A stretch of DNA of 64,000 nucleotides. Source: an uncultured Pseudomonadota bacterium (GTDB lineage: Bacteria; Pseudomonadota; Gammaproteobacteria; Burkholderiales; SG8-39). Of the stretch, positions 57,650-64,000 are shown in pieces (position 1 is the first letter of the stretch; each line of letters begins with the position of its first letter). A program made the position numbers and the translations under genes. The stretch lies in the NCBI GenBank assembly GCA_903921325.1, contig CAIXPL010000037.1, forward strand, positions 62,001-126,000, given 5' to 3'. Under the pieces are notes generated by a model. It searched no databases, had not been told where the DNA came from, and saw nothing but the letters and a program-made list of their open reading frames with translations.

Positions 57650-60283
57650 ATGAACCGAACCAAAAATTTCGAGTTCGGAGCAGGCGTGATCTCCACGGTG
57701 CCACTGCAGACCACTGAGCAATCCGCCCCGGTCAGCGCGGGCTGCTTCCATTGTGGTGAACCCGTGCCTGCTGCTGCCCCCTGGGGCGCGACGGTGCTCG
57801 GGTGCTGGCGTCCGATGTGCTGCCCCGGTTGTCAGGCGGTGAGCGAGGCGATCGTCGCCGGCGGGTTGGAGAGCTTCTACACACAGCGCGATGTGCTCTC
57901 ACGTCCGGTCGTGCCCGCGGCGCTCACGACCACGCCCGCTGTTGCACACGCTCTCGACGATCCGGACTGGCAACTCGGGCGGGTGGTCAACCGCGGCGCT
58001 GAAAGCGAAGCTGTGCTGGCGATTGAATCGATGGAGTGTCCGGCCTGCGCCTGGCTGATTGAACAGCAACTGCAGCAGTTGGACGGCGTACGGCGCGTCG
58101 CGGTCTCCTACGCGACGCAGCGACTGACGGTGCGTTGGAGTGAACCGCAGACGCGACTCTCGGCCATCATCGGCGCCATCGCCGCGCTGGGCTATCGAGC
58201 CGCCCCGTTCAATGATGCAACCGCGCACGACCAGCGTCGACGGCAAGGCCGCGCCGCCATGTGGCGGCTGTTCGTTGCCGGCCTGTCGATGATGCAGGTG
58301 ATGATGCTGGCGCTGCCCCTCTATGTCGCTGCGCCGGGGGATATGAGCGAGCAGAACCGGCAATTGCTGCGCTGGGCCGAGTTCGCGTTGACTGTGCCGG
58401 TCGTGCTGTGGTCGGCCGCACCGTTTTTTATCGCCGCGGCGCGCGATCTGCGCCTGTGGCGCCTCGGTATGGATGTGCCGGTTGCACTCGGGATCGCGAC
58501 TGCGTTTGCGTCGAGCTGCGCGGCGCTGCTGCTCGGTGGCGAAGTGTATTTCGACTCAATCACCATGTTCATTTTCTTTCTGCTGACCAGCCGCTATCTG
58601 GAGATGCGGGCGCGCGAGCGGGCCGCACGCTGGATTGATCGACTGGCCTCGGGTTTGCCCGAACTGGCCGACCGGCTCATTGATCATCCGCACTCGATGG
58701 CGGTCGAATCGGTTGCGATCGAACGGCTGGTTGTGGGCAACCGTGTGCAGGTGGCGCGCGGGGCCACTGTGCCGGCCGATGGCCGTCTGCTGAGTGAGCG
58801 CGCCGAACTCGACGAGTCGCTGGTGACCGGAGAGAGTCGCCCGGTGTGGCATCAACGCGATGCGCTGCTGATTGGCGGTGCGGTCAACCGAGGCGAGCCG
58901 CTGGTGCTGGAACTCACCCAGAGCGCGGCCAGCGGCACCCGCGCCGACCTGGCTGCCCTGGTTGAACGTGCCTTGTCGGAGCGTCAATGGCCGCAACGCT
59001 TGGCCGACCGCTATGCCAGTGCCTTCACCCTCGTGGTCTTGCTTGCGGCCGCGGTCACCCTGGCATTCTGGTGGTCAGCCGGCATCGCGCAGGCAATGGC
59101 CGCCGCCACGGCGGTGCTGGTGGTGACCTGTCCGTGCGCACTGGCACTGGCGACACCGCTCGCCCTGCTGGCGGCCACTGCGCGGATGGCCACCGAAGGG
59201 GTGCTGGCCACCTCGGCCGGGGCGCTTGAACGGCTGGCCCGGGTCACCCGCGTGGCATTCGATAAAACCGGCACCCTGACCGATGCGCGACTTGAGTTGA
59301 TCAAGGTTCATCCGCTGGCCGGAACGACCCGCGCGCAGGCGCTTGCGCTTGCCGCGGCGCTTGAGGCGGGCGCCACACACCCGGTCGCCCGCGCATTACG
59401 GGCAGCGGCCTTGTCGGATCAGGCGCAAGTCAGTCGTGTCACTGCGCAGCAGGGCGACACGCGCATCGAGTGGCCGATCGAATCGTCATCCGAAAATCAA
59501 AGCGGAAACGGGCTGGAGCGTGCAATGCAGAGCCCGGTTGAGGGCCGGGTTGGCAATCGCATCGAATCCTCTCACGGGGTAAGCGGAATCATTGACGATC
59601 GTCACCTGCGTCTGGGCAACCTGGCGCTGTGCGGGGAACCGGCCGGCGCGATTGAATCTGCGGTGTTTGCGCTTGCCAGTGAGCGGCCAGAGCACCTGCT
59701 GGCGATTCTGGCTGATGCCACCGGCTGGCTTGCCGTTTTTGTATTGCGTGATCATGTACGGGACGAAGCGCCGGGGGCACTGGAACGTCTGCGCGGGCTC
59801 GGCGTGCGCCTGCATTTGCTCTCAGGCGATCGTCGCGTGACGACCCAGGCAATGGCGGATACGCTGGGCATCGAAACTTGGGAAGCGCCGCTTGATCCAG
59901 CCGGAAAGTGCGCGGCGCTACACACTCTACAGGGACAAGGTGAGGTGGTTGCCATGGTCGGCGACGGGTTCAATGACGCCCCGGTGCTCGCCAGTGCCGA
60001 CTGCGCGATTTCGCTCGCAGGGGCGACCAGCCTCGCGCGTATCAGTGCTGATCTGATTCTCCTGCGCGATGATCTGCGCGGCGTTCCGGCGGCATTGGCC
60101 ATTGCTCGCCGCACCCGCAGCATCGTGCGGCAGAACCTGCTGTGGGCGCTACTGTATAACCTGGCGGGTATTCCGCTTGCCGCTGCCGGGTGGGTCGCGC
60201 CGTGGTTGGCCGGTCTGGGTATGGCGCTGAGTTCGCTCGTGGTTGTCATCAATTCGCTACGCTTGCTGCCACGAGGGCATTGA
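57650..60283 (+). CDS. ccoI: Copper-exporting P-type ATPase for cbb3 oxidase assembly
   Basis: 877 residues, FixI/CcoI type. N-terminal cysteine-rich domain (CFHCGEP, CCPGCQAV), a heavy-metal-associated domain with MECPACAWL (Cys130/Cys133), eight membrane helices, the CPC motif at 494-496, the phosphorylated Asp538 in DKTGTLT, and GDGFNDAP near 771. It moves copper into the periplasm for the CcoN active site. An unusual Ser/Asn/Gly-rich insert of about 40 residues lies in the nucleotide-binding domain around residues 604-646. It shares its final base with the ccoS start, so the two are coupled. Confidence 0.95.
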   Translation: MNRTKNFEFGAGVISTVPLQTTEQSAPVSAGCFHCGEPVPAAAPWGATVLGCWRPMCCPGCQAVSEAIVAGGLESFYTQRDVLSRPVVPAALTTTPAVAHALDDPDWQLGRVVNRGAESEAVLAIESMECPACAWLIEQQLQQLDGVRRVAVSYATQRLTVRWSEPQTRLSAIIGAIAALGYRAAPFNDATAHDQRRRQGRAAMWRLFVAGLSMMQVMMLALPLYVAAPGDMSEQNRQLLRWAEFALTVPVVLWSAAPFFIAAARDLRLWRLGMDVPVALGIATAFASSCAALLLGGEVYFDSITMFIFFLLTSRYLEMRARERAARWIDRLASGLPELADRLIDHPHSMAVESVAIERLVVGNRVQVARGATVPADGRLLSERAELDESLVTGESRPVWHQRDALLIGGAVNRGEPLVLELTQSAASGTRADLAALVERALSERQWPQRLADRYASAFTLVVLLAAAVTLAFWWSAGIAQAMAAATAVLVVTCPCALALATPLALLAATARMATEGVLATSAGALERLARVTRVAFDKTGTLTDARLELIKVHPLAGTTRAQALALAAALEAGATHPVARALRAAALSDQAQVSRVTAQQGDTRIEWPIESSSENQSGNGLERAMQSPVEGRVGNRIESSHGVSGIIDDRHLRLGNLALCGEPAGAIESAVFALASERPEHLLAILADATGWLAVFVLRDHVRDEAPGALERLRGLGVRLHLLSGDRRVTTQAMADTLGIETWEAPLDPAGKCAALHTLQGQGEVVAMVGDGFNDAPVLASADCAISLAGATSLARISADLILLRDDLRGVPAALAIARRTRSIVRQNLLWALLYNLAGIPLAAAGWVAPWLAGLGMALSSLVVVINSLRLLPRGH

Positions 60284-60588
60284 TGGACATTTTGCTGCTC
60301 CTCATCCCGCTGTCGATCGTGCTGGTCTGTCTGGGCGCCTGGGCGTTCCGCTGGTCACTCGACCATGATCAATTCGATGACCTCGAACGGCACGGCCGCA
60401 GCATCCTCGAGGAGGATGGGCTGCCCGCCAATACGAGTGCCAGCGCGAGTGCGAGTGCAGGTGCAGGTGCAGGTGGAGGTGCAGGTGCAGGTGCAGGTGC
60501 AGCCGTCGCTCCGGTGGCGAGCGAAGAGAACACCCGCGCGGTAGTGCAAGCGCCCGCACGCACCGATCATTTGTCCGACGAGTATTGA
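60283..60588 (+). CDS. ccoS: Cytochrome oxidase maturation protein CcoS
   Basis: 101 residues. One membrane helix (ILLLLIPLSIVLVCLGAWAFRW) with the family's FDDLERHG motif, as in CcoS, needed for putting heme and copper into CcoN. CcoS is normally about 50-70 residues; here a Ser/Ala/Gly-rich tail adds about 40. The tail is encoded largely by a hexanucleotide repeat. TGATG overlap with ccoI. Confidence 0.9.
   Translation: MDILLLLIPLSIVLVCLGAWAFRWSLDHDQFDDLERHGRSILEEDGLPANTSASASASAGAGAGGGAGAGAGAAVAPVASEENTRAVVQAPARTDHLSDEY
60457..60498. repeat. GCAGGT hexanucleotide repeat in ccoS
   Basis: Seven consecutive six-base units, six GCAGGT and one GGAGGT, encode Ala-Gly dipeptides in the CcoS tail. 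Slippage would add or remove Ala-Gly pairs without a frameshift. Confidence 0.9.
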
Positions 60589-60712
60589 TCTACCGCAAAT
60601 TGACTCAAGCGTTCGTGCGTTAATCTCGACGCACGATTGAACAATCGTGGGATAGGGCCGGGCAGTTTGCTCTGCACCATTCCTGCGTTTAGCCGGCAAC
60701 CGGGAGGCGTTC

Positions 60713-62134
60713 ATGGCGGGCCAAGCCCAGTACGATGATCGAGTCGTTCGACAGTTTGCTTTGATGACCGTGGTCTGGGGGGTGGTTGGCATGTTGGTCG
60801 GCGTGATCATCGCCGCCCAACTCGCGTTTCCCGATTTTCTGGGTGGCATCCCCTGGTTGAGCTACGGTCGCCTGCGACCGCTGCACACCAATGCGGTGAT
60901 TTTTGCCTTCGGCGGCTGCTCGCTGTTTGCCACCTCGTACTATGTCGTGCAGCGCACTTGCCACGTGCGCCTGTTCGCACCGGCCCTGGCGAGCTTCACA
61001 TTCTGGGGTTGGACGGCGGTGATCGTGCTGGCTGCGGTCACCTTGCCCCTGGGGTTCACCAGTGGCAAGGAATATGCCGAGCTCGAATGGCCCATCGACA
61101 TCCTGATCGCGATCGTGTGGGTGTCGTACGCCATTGTCTTTTTCGGCACGCTTGCGACACGCAAGGTGAGTCACATTTATGTGGCCAACTGGTTCTTCGG
61201 TGCGTTCATCCTGACCGTCGCGGTACTGCATATCGTCAACAGCGCGGCGATTCCGGTAACGCTTTTCAAATCCTACTCAGCCTACGCCGGCGTGCAGGAT
61301 GCGATGGTGCAGTGGTGGTACGGTCACAACGCGGTCGGGTTCTTTCTGACCGCCGGCTTCCTCGGCATGATGTACTACTTCATTCCGAAGCAGGCCGAGC
61401 GCCCGATCTATTCCTACCGGCTGTCGGTGGTGCACTTCTGGGCACTGATCTTCACCTATATGTGGGCCGGCCCCCATCACCTGCATTACACCGCACTGCC
61501 CGACTGGGCGCAGTCCCTCGGCATGGTGTTCTCGCTCATCCTGCTCGCACCCTCCTGGGGCGGCATGATCAACGGCATCATGACCTTGTCGGGTGCCTGG
61601 CACAAACTGCGCGACGACCCGATCCTGAAATTTCTCATTGTGTCGCTGTCGTTCTACGGCATGTCGACCTTTGAGGGACCGATGATGTCGATCAAGACAG
61701 TGAATGCGCTGTCCCACTACACCGACTGGACCATCGGGCATGTGCACTCCGGCGCCCTCGGTTGGGTGGGTCTGGTGGCGATGGGCTCGGTCTACTTCCT
61801 GATACCGCGTGTATTTGGCGCCACCGAGATGTGGAGCAAGCGGCTCATCGAAATCCACTTCTGGATTGCCACCATCGGCATCGTCATCTATATCGCCGCC
61901 ATGTGGATCGCCGGGGTGATGCAGGGTCTGATGTGGCGCGCGGTCAATGATGATGGCACGCTGACCTACAGCTTCATCGAGAGCGTCAAGGCAACCTATC
62001 CGTTCTATCTGGTGCGTCTGTTCGGCGGCGTGCTGTATCTCGGTGGCGTGTTGCTGATGCTCTACAACGTGGCGCGCACCATCATGGCGGGCCGCATCCA
62101 GCCGGCGCCGATTCCCGTACCAGCCCACGCCTGA
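60713..62134 (+). CDS. ccoN: cbb3-type cytochrome c oxidase subunit I (CcoN)
   Basis: 473 residues, 12 membrane helices; carries the b3-CuB oxygen-reduction site. Heme and copper ligand segments [37 protein letters not shown] and [15 protein letters not shown] are present, and [11 protein letters not shown] is near the C-terminus. It is the high-affinity oxygen-reducing subunit. GGGAGG precedes the ATG. Upstream 124 bases separate it from ccoS and may contain the promoter of the ccoNOQP set. Confidence 0.97.
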   Translation: MAGQAQYDDRVVRQFALMTVVWGVVGMLVGVIIAAQLAFPDFLGGIPWLSYGRLRPLHTNAVIFAFGGCSLFATSYYVVQRTCHVRLFAPALASFTFWGWTAVIVLAAVTLPLGFTSGKEYAELEWPIDILIAIVWVSYAIVFFGTLATRKVSHIYVANWFFGAFILTVAVLHIVNSAAIPVTLFKSYSAYAGVQDAMVQWWYGHNAVGFFLTAGFLGMMYYFIPKQAERPIYSYRLSVVHFWALIFTYMWAGPHHLHYTALPDWAQSLGMVFSLILLAPSWGGMINGIMTLSGAWHKLRDDPILKFLIVSLSFYGMSTFEGPMMSIKTVNALSHYTDWTIGHVHSGALGWVGLVAMGSVYFLIPRVFGATEMWSKRLIEIHFWIATIGIVIYIAAMWIAGVMQGLMWRAVNDDGTLTYSFIESVKATYPFYLVRLFGGVLYLGGVLLMLYNVARTIMAGRIQPAPIPVPAHA

Positions 62135-62144
62135 GGAGAGCTCC

Positions 62145-62789
62145 GTGGCATTGACTCATGACCGCATCGAACGCTCCAGTCCGTTGCTGATTCTCCTCGT
62201 GGTGTTGGTCATCGCGGTGGGAGGGCTGGTTGAAATTGTGCCCTTGTTCTTCCAAAGGAGCACCACTGAGCCGGTGACCGGCCTGCGCCCGTATGCTGCC
62301 CTGCAACTGGTGGGCCGGGACATCTACATCCGCGAGGGCTGCTACAACTGTCACTCGCAAATGATCCGTCCGCTGCGCGCCGAGACCGAGCGCTATGGAC
62401 ACTACTCGGTGGCCGGCGAGTCGGTCTATGACCATCCGTTCCAGTGGGGCTCCAAGCGCACCGGCCCCGATCTGGCCCGGGTCGGTGCCCGCTATTCCGA
62501 TGAATGGCATCGCATTCATTTGAATAACCCGCGCGAACTGGTGCCTGAATCGAACATGCCAGCCTACTCGTGGCTGGCACGGGCGGCACTTGATCCTGAT
62601 TCGGTCGCACCGCGCATGCGCGCATTGCGCCTTGTGGGAGTGCCCTACACAGATGAGGACATTGCCGGGGCGGCCGAGGCAGCGCGCGGTCATACCGAAC
62701 TCGACGCACTGGTGTCCTACCTGCAGGTGCTTGGCACGGCGCTGAAGCCGGCCGGCGCACCTGCCGACGCGCCACCAGCCAGCAAATAG
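62145..62789 (+). CDS. ccoO: cbb3-type cytochrome c oxidase subunit II (CcoO)
   Basis: 214 residues: an N-terminal membrane helix ([19 protein letters not shown]) and a periplasmic c-type heme domain with CYNCH in [20 protein letters not shown], the CcoO signature. It begins with GTG, supported by GAGGAGAG seven bases upstream. It passes electrons from CcoP to CcoN. It is 10 bases after ccoN. Confidence 0.96.
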   Translation: MALTHDRIERSSPLLILLVVLVIAVGGLVEIVPLFFQRSTTEPVTGLRPYAALQLVGRDIYIREGCYNCHSQMIRPLRAETERYGHYSVAGESVYDHPFQWGSKRTGPDLARVGARYSDEWHRIHLNNPRELVPESNMPAYSWLARAALDPDSVAPRMRALRLVGVPYTDEDIAGAAEAARGHTELDALVSYLQVLGTALKPAGAPADAPPASK

Positions 62790-62807
62790 ATAACGGGAGC
62801 CCGCGCG

Positions 62808-62942
62808 ATGAATATTGATGATTTGCGTATCGGGATCGAAGTGCTGAGCCTGATCGTATTTCTTGCCATTGTCTGGTGGGCTTATAGCCCGCGGCGGCGT
62901 GCCACGCTCGATCAGGTGGCTCGTTCGGTACTTGACGACTGA
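62808..62942 (+). CDS. ccoQ: cbb3-type oxidase small subunit CcoQ
   Basis: 44 residues, found by position and translation: MNIDDLRIGIEVLSLIVFL, one membrane helix ending in VWWAYSP, then a short basic-acidic tail ARSVLDD. This is the usual shape of CcoQ/FixQ, which stabilises the oxidase. GGGAG lies eight bases before the ATG. It fits in the 164-base space between ccoO and ccoP. Confidence 0.9.
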   Translation: MNIDDLRIGIEVLSLIVFLAIVWWAYSPRRRATLDQVARSVLDD

Positions 62943-62953
62943 AGGGGACGGTC

Positions 62954-63865
62954 TTGGCCGATTTCACTAGCAGTTTCTGGGGTTTCTATATCGGGATTCT
63001 GACGCTTGTCGGAATTTTTGCCTGCGCGCTTTTGCTCTGGCGAACGAGTTCGCGCAGGTCATCGGGCAAAGCGTCGACCGGGGAACCCGGATTCACCGGG
63101 CATCGATGGGATGAAACGCTGCTCGAATATGACAATCCGCTGCCGCGCTGGTGGATGGGGCTGTTCGTGATCACGATCGTGTTCGGCCTGGGCTATCTGG
63201 CGCTCTACCCGGGCTTGGGCGCATGGGGTGGATTGCTTGACTGGACTTCGCGCGGACAGCACGCGCAAGAGGTTGCCGCAGCCGACGCCCAGTACGGTCC
63301 GTTATTCAAGAAGTTTGCCAGCCAGCCGATCGAGGAACTGGCCCGCGATCCGCAGGCACGGGCGATCGGTGAGCGCCTGTTCCTCAACACCTGTGCCCAA
63401 TGTCATGGGTCTGACGCACGCGGTGCCAAGGGATTTCCCAACCTGACCGATGCCGACTGGCTGCATGGTGGTACGCCGGCTGATATCGAGTCCAGCATAG
63501 CCAATGGCCGCCATGGCGTGATGCCGCCCATGCTGGATGCGCTTGGTGGTGCCGATGAGGTACGCAATATGGCCGAGTATGTGCGTTCGCTCTCGGGTGC
63601 CACGCATGACGCGCAACGCGCAGCGCAGGGCGCCGCGAAATTCGCGGTGTGCGCCGCCTGTCACGGTGCCGAGGGCAAAGGCAACACTGCCATCGGTGCG
63701 CCCAACCTGACCGATGCGACCTGGCTCTACGCGGGCAACATTGACACGATCGTTGAGACGATCACGCGCGGGCGGGACAACCAGATGCCGGCGCATGGTG
63801 CGGTTCTCGGGCCTGACAAGGTGCACCTGCTCGCTGCATGGGTCTACGGCCTGTCGGCTCACTGA
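62954..63865 (+). CDS. ccoP: cbb3-type oxidase diheme subunit III (CcoP)
   Basis: 303 residues: membrane helix near residue 10, the CcoP signature HRWDETLLEYDNPLPRWWM, a second helix, then two cytochrome c domains with CAQCH (GDSDARGAKGFPNL-type context) and CAACH. It accepts electrons from soluble cytochromes. The start is TTG, with GAAGGGGA six bases upstream. It lies 11 bases after ccoQ. Confidence 0.96.
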   Translation: MADFTSSFWGFYIGILTLVGIFACALLLWRTSSRRSSGKASTGEPGFTGHRWDETLLEYDNPLPRWWMGLFVITIVFGLGYLALYPGLGAWGGLLDWTSRGQHAQEVAAADAQYGPLFKKFASQPIEELARDPQARAIGERLFLNTCAQCHGSDARGAKGFPNLTDADWLHGGTPADIESSIANGRHGVMPPMLDALGGADEVRNMAEYVRSLSGATHDAQRAAQGAAKFAVCAACHGAEGKGNTAIGAPNLTDATWLYAGNIDTIVETITRGRDNQMPAHGAVLGPDKVHLLAAWVYGLSAH

Positions 63866-63883
63866 TGCCCGCCTGACACTGAT

Positions 63884-64000
63884 ATGAACGAGGGCGCAGC
63901 GGCCCAGTCTCCGCCACTGGTCGAGGATGATGCGGGCGAGCTTGAAGTCTCGCTGTATGAAACCCGCAAGCAGATTCATCCGCGCGCAGTCAAGGGCTGG
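63884..64000 (+). CDS. ccoG: Cytochrome oxidase accessory protein CcoG (start only)
   Basis: The last 39 codons of the window open with MNEGAAAQSPPLVEDD and reach SLYETRKQIHPRAVKGW, which fits the YE.R.KI.PR.V.G motif at the N-terminus of CcoG/RdxA, a membrane ferredoxin that acts in oxidase copper chemistry. The gene continues beyond the edge. It follows ccoP by 18 bases, the normal gene order. Confidence 0.85.
   Translation, partial: MNEGAAAQSPPLVEDDAGELEVSLYETRKQIHPRAVKGW

Noticed and set aside
60421-60510. Short regular repeats as a possible CRISPR array
   Set aside because: The unit is six bases, uninterrupted by spacers, in frame within ccoS. No cas genes are in the window.
60585-60598. 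Possible FNR/ANR box (TTGAT-CTAC-CGCAA) upstream of ccoN
   Set aside because: The first half-site is perfect but the second has two mismatches and it overlaps the ccoS stop; not enough to claim, although control by oxygen would be expected for this operon.

Overview
The window looks like the chromosome of a betaproteobacterium, most likely a member of the Burkholderiales. The evidence is high GC with strong codon bias (many long antisense shadow frames), two Bug-type solute receptors, an intracellular PHB depolymerase, a double-length (tandem) UvrA, a queA-tgt-yajC-secD-secF run, a sox thiosulfate-oxidation cluster and a cbb3 oxidase operon in the order ccoI-S-N-O-Q-P-G. Metabolism is aerobic to microaerobic and respiratory, with capacity for aromatic/2-oxoacid, fatty-acid and inorganic sulfur oxidation.

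Layout. 1-3.5 kb: end of an ABC substrate-binding protein overlapping a cytochrome P450, then an enoyl-CoA hydratase and a YceI protein. 3.5-13.7 kb: a long minus-strand run reading Bug receptor, TRAP transporter (P, Q, M), then three large subunits of an indolepyruvate-type 2-oxoacid oxidoreductase arranged alpha-beta-alpha. 13.8-31 kb: housekeeping and repair genes (ankyrin protein, DUF423, DUF1439 lipoprotein, pdxH, SWIB-domain basic protein, MFS permease, HDOD protein, pepN, tandem uvrA, dinB, glnS). 31-39 kb: enoyl-CoA hydratase, PHB depolymerase, an internally deleted IclR-type regulator, an aminotransferase, then Nudix-mnmA-GST-purB (an arrangement like E. coli nudJ-mnmA-hflD-purB) and cytochrome c'. 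39.4-45.8 kb (minus): queA-tgt-yajC-secD-secF-cytochrome b561. 45.86-48.3 kb: tRNA-Leu(CAA) followed by about 0.6 kb without genes and a three-gene accessory cassette (TIGR04255-like protein plus two unassigned proteins). 48.4-50.4 kb: Bug receptor and quinone oxidoreductase. 50.5-56.5 kb: soxYZAXB on the minus strand, divergent from a molybdenum sulfite dehydrogenase and a small monoheme cytochrome c (SorAB-like), with a perfect palindrome between them. 56.6-64 kb: a second quinone oxidoreductase, then the cbb3 oxidase assembly and structural genes, cut by the window end inside ccoG.

How it fits together. Thiosulfate and sulfite electrons from Sox and SorAB enter periplasmic cytochromes c, and the adjacent cbb3 oxidase can pass them to oxygen at low tension. 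The TRAP/oxidoreductase block reads like uptake plus oxidative decarboxylation of an organic acid. The most likely undescribed element is the accessory cassette next to tRNA-Leu. The clearest evolutionary scar is the IclR remnant between phaZ and the aminotransferase.
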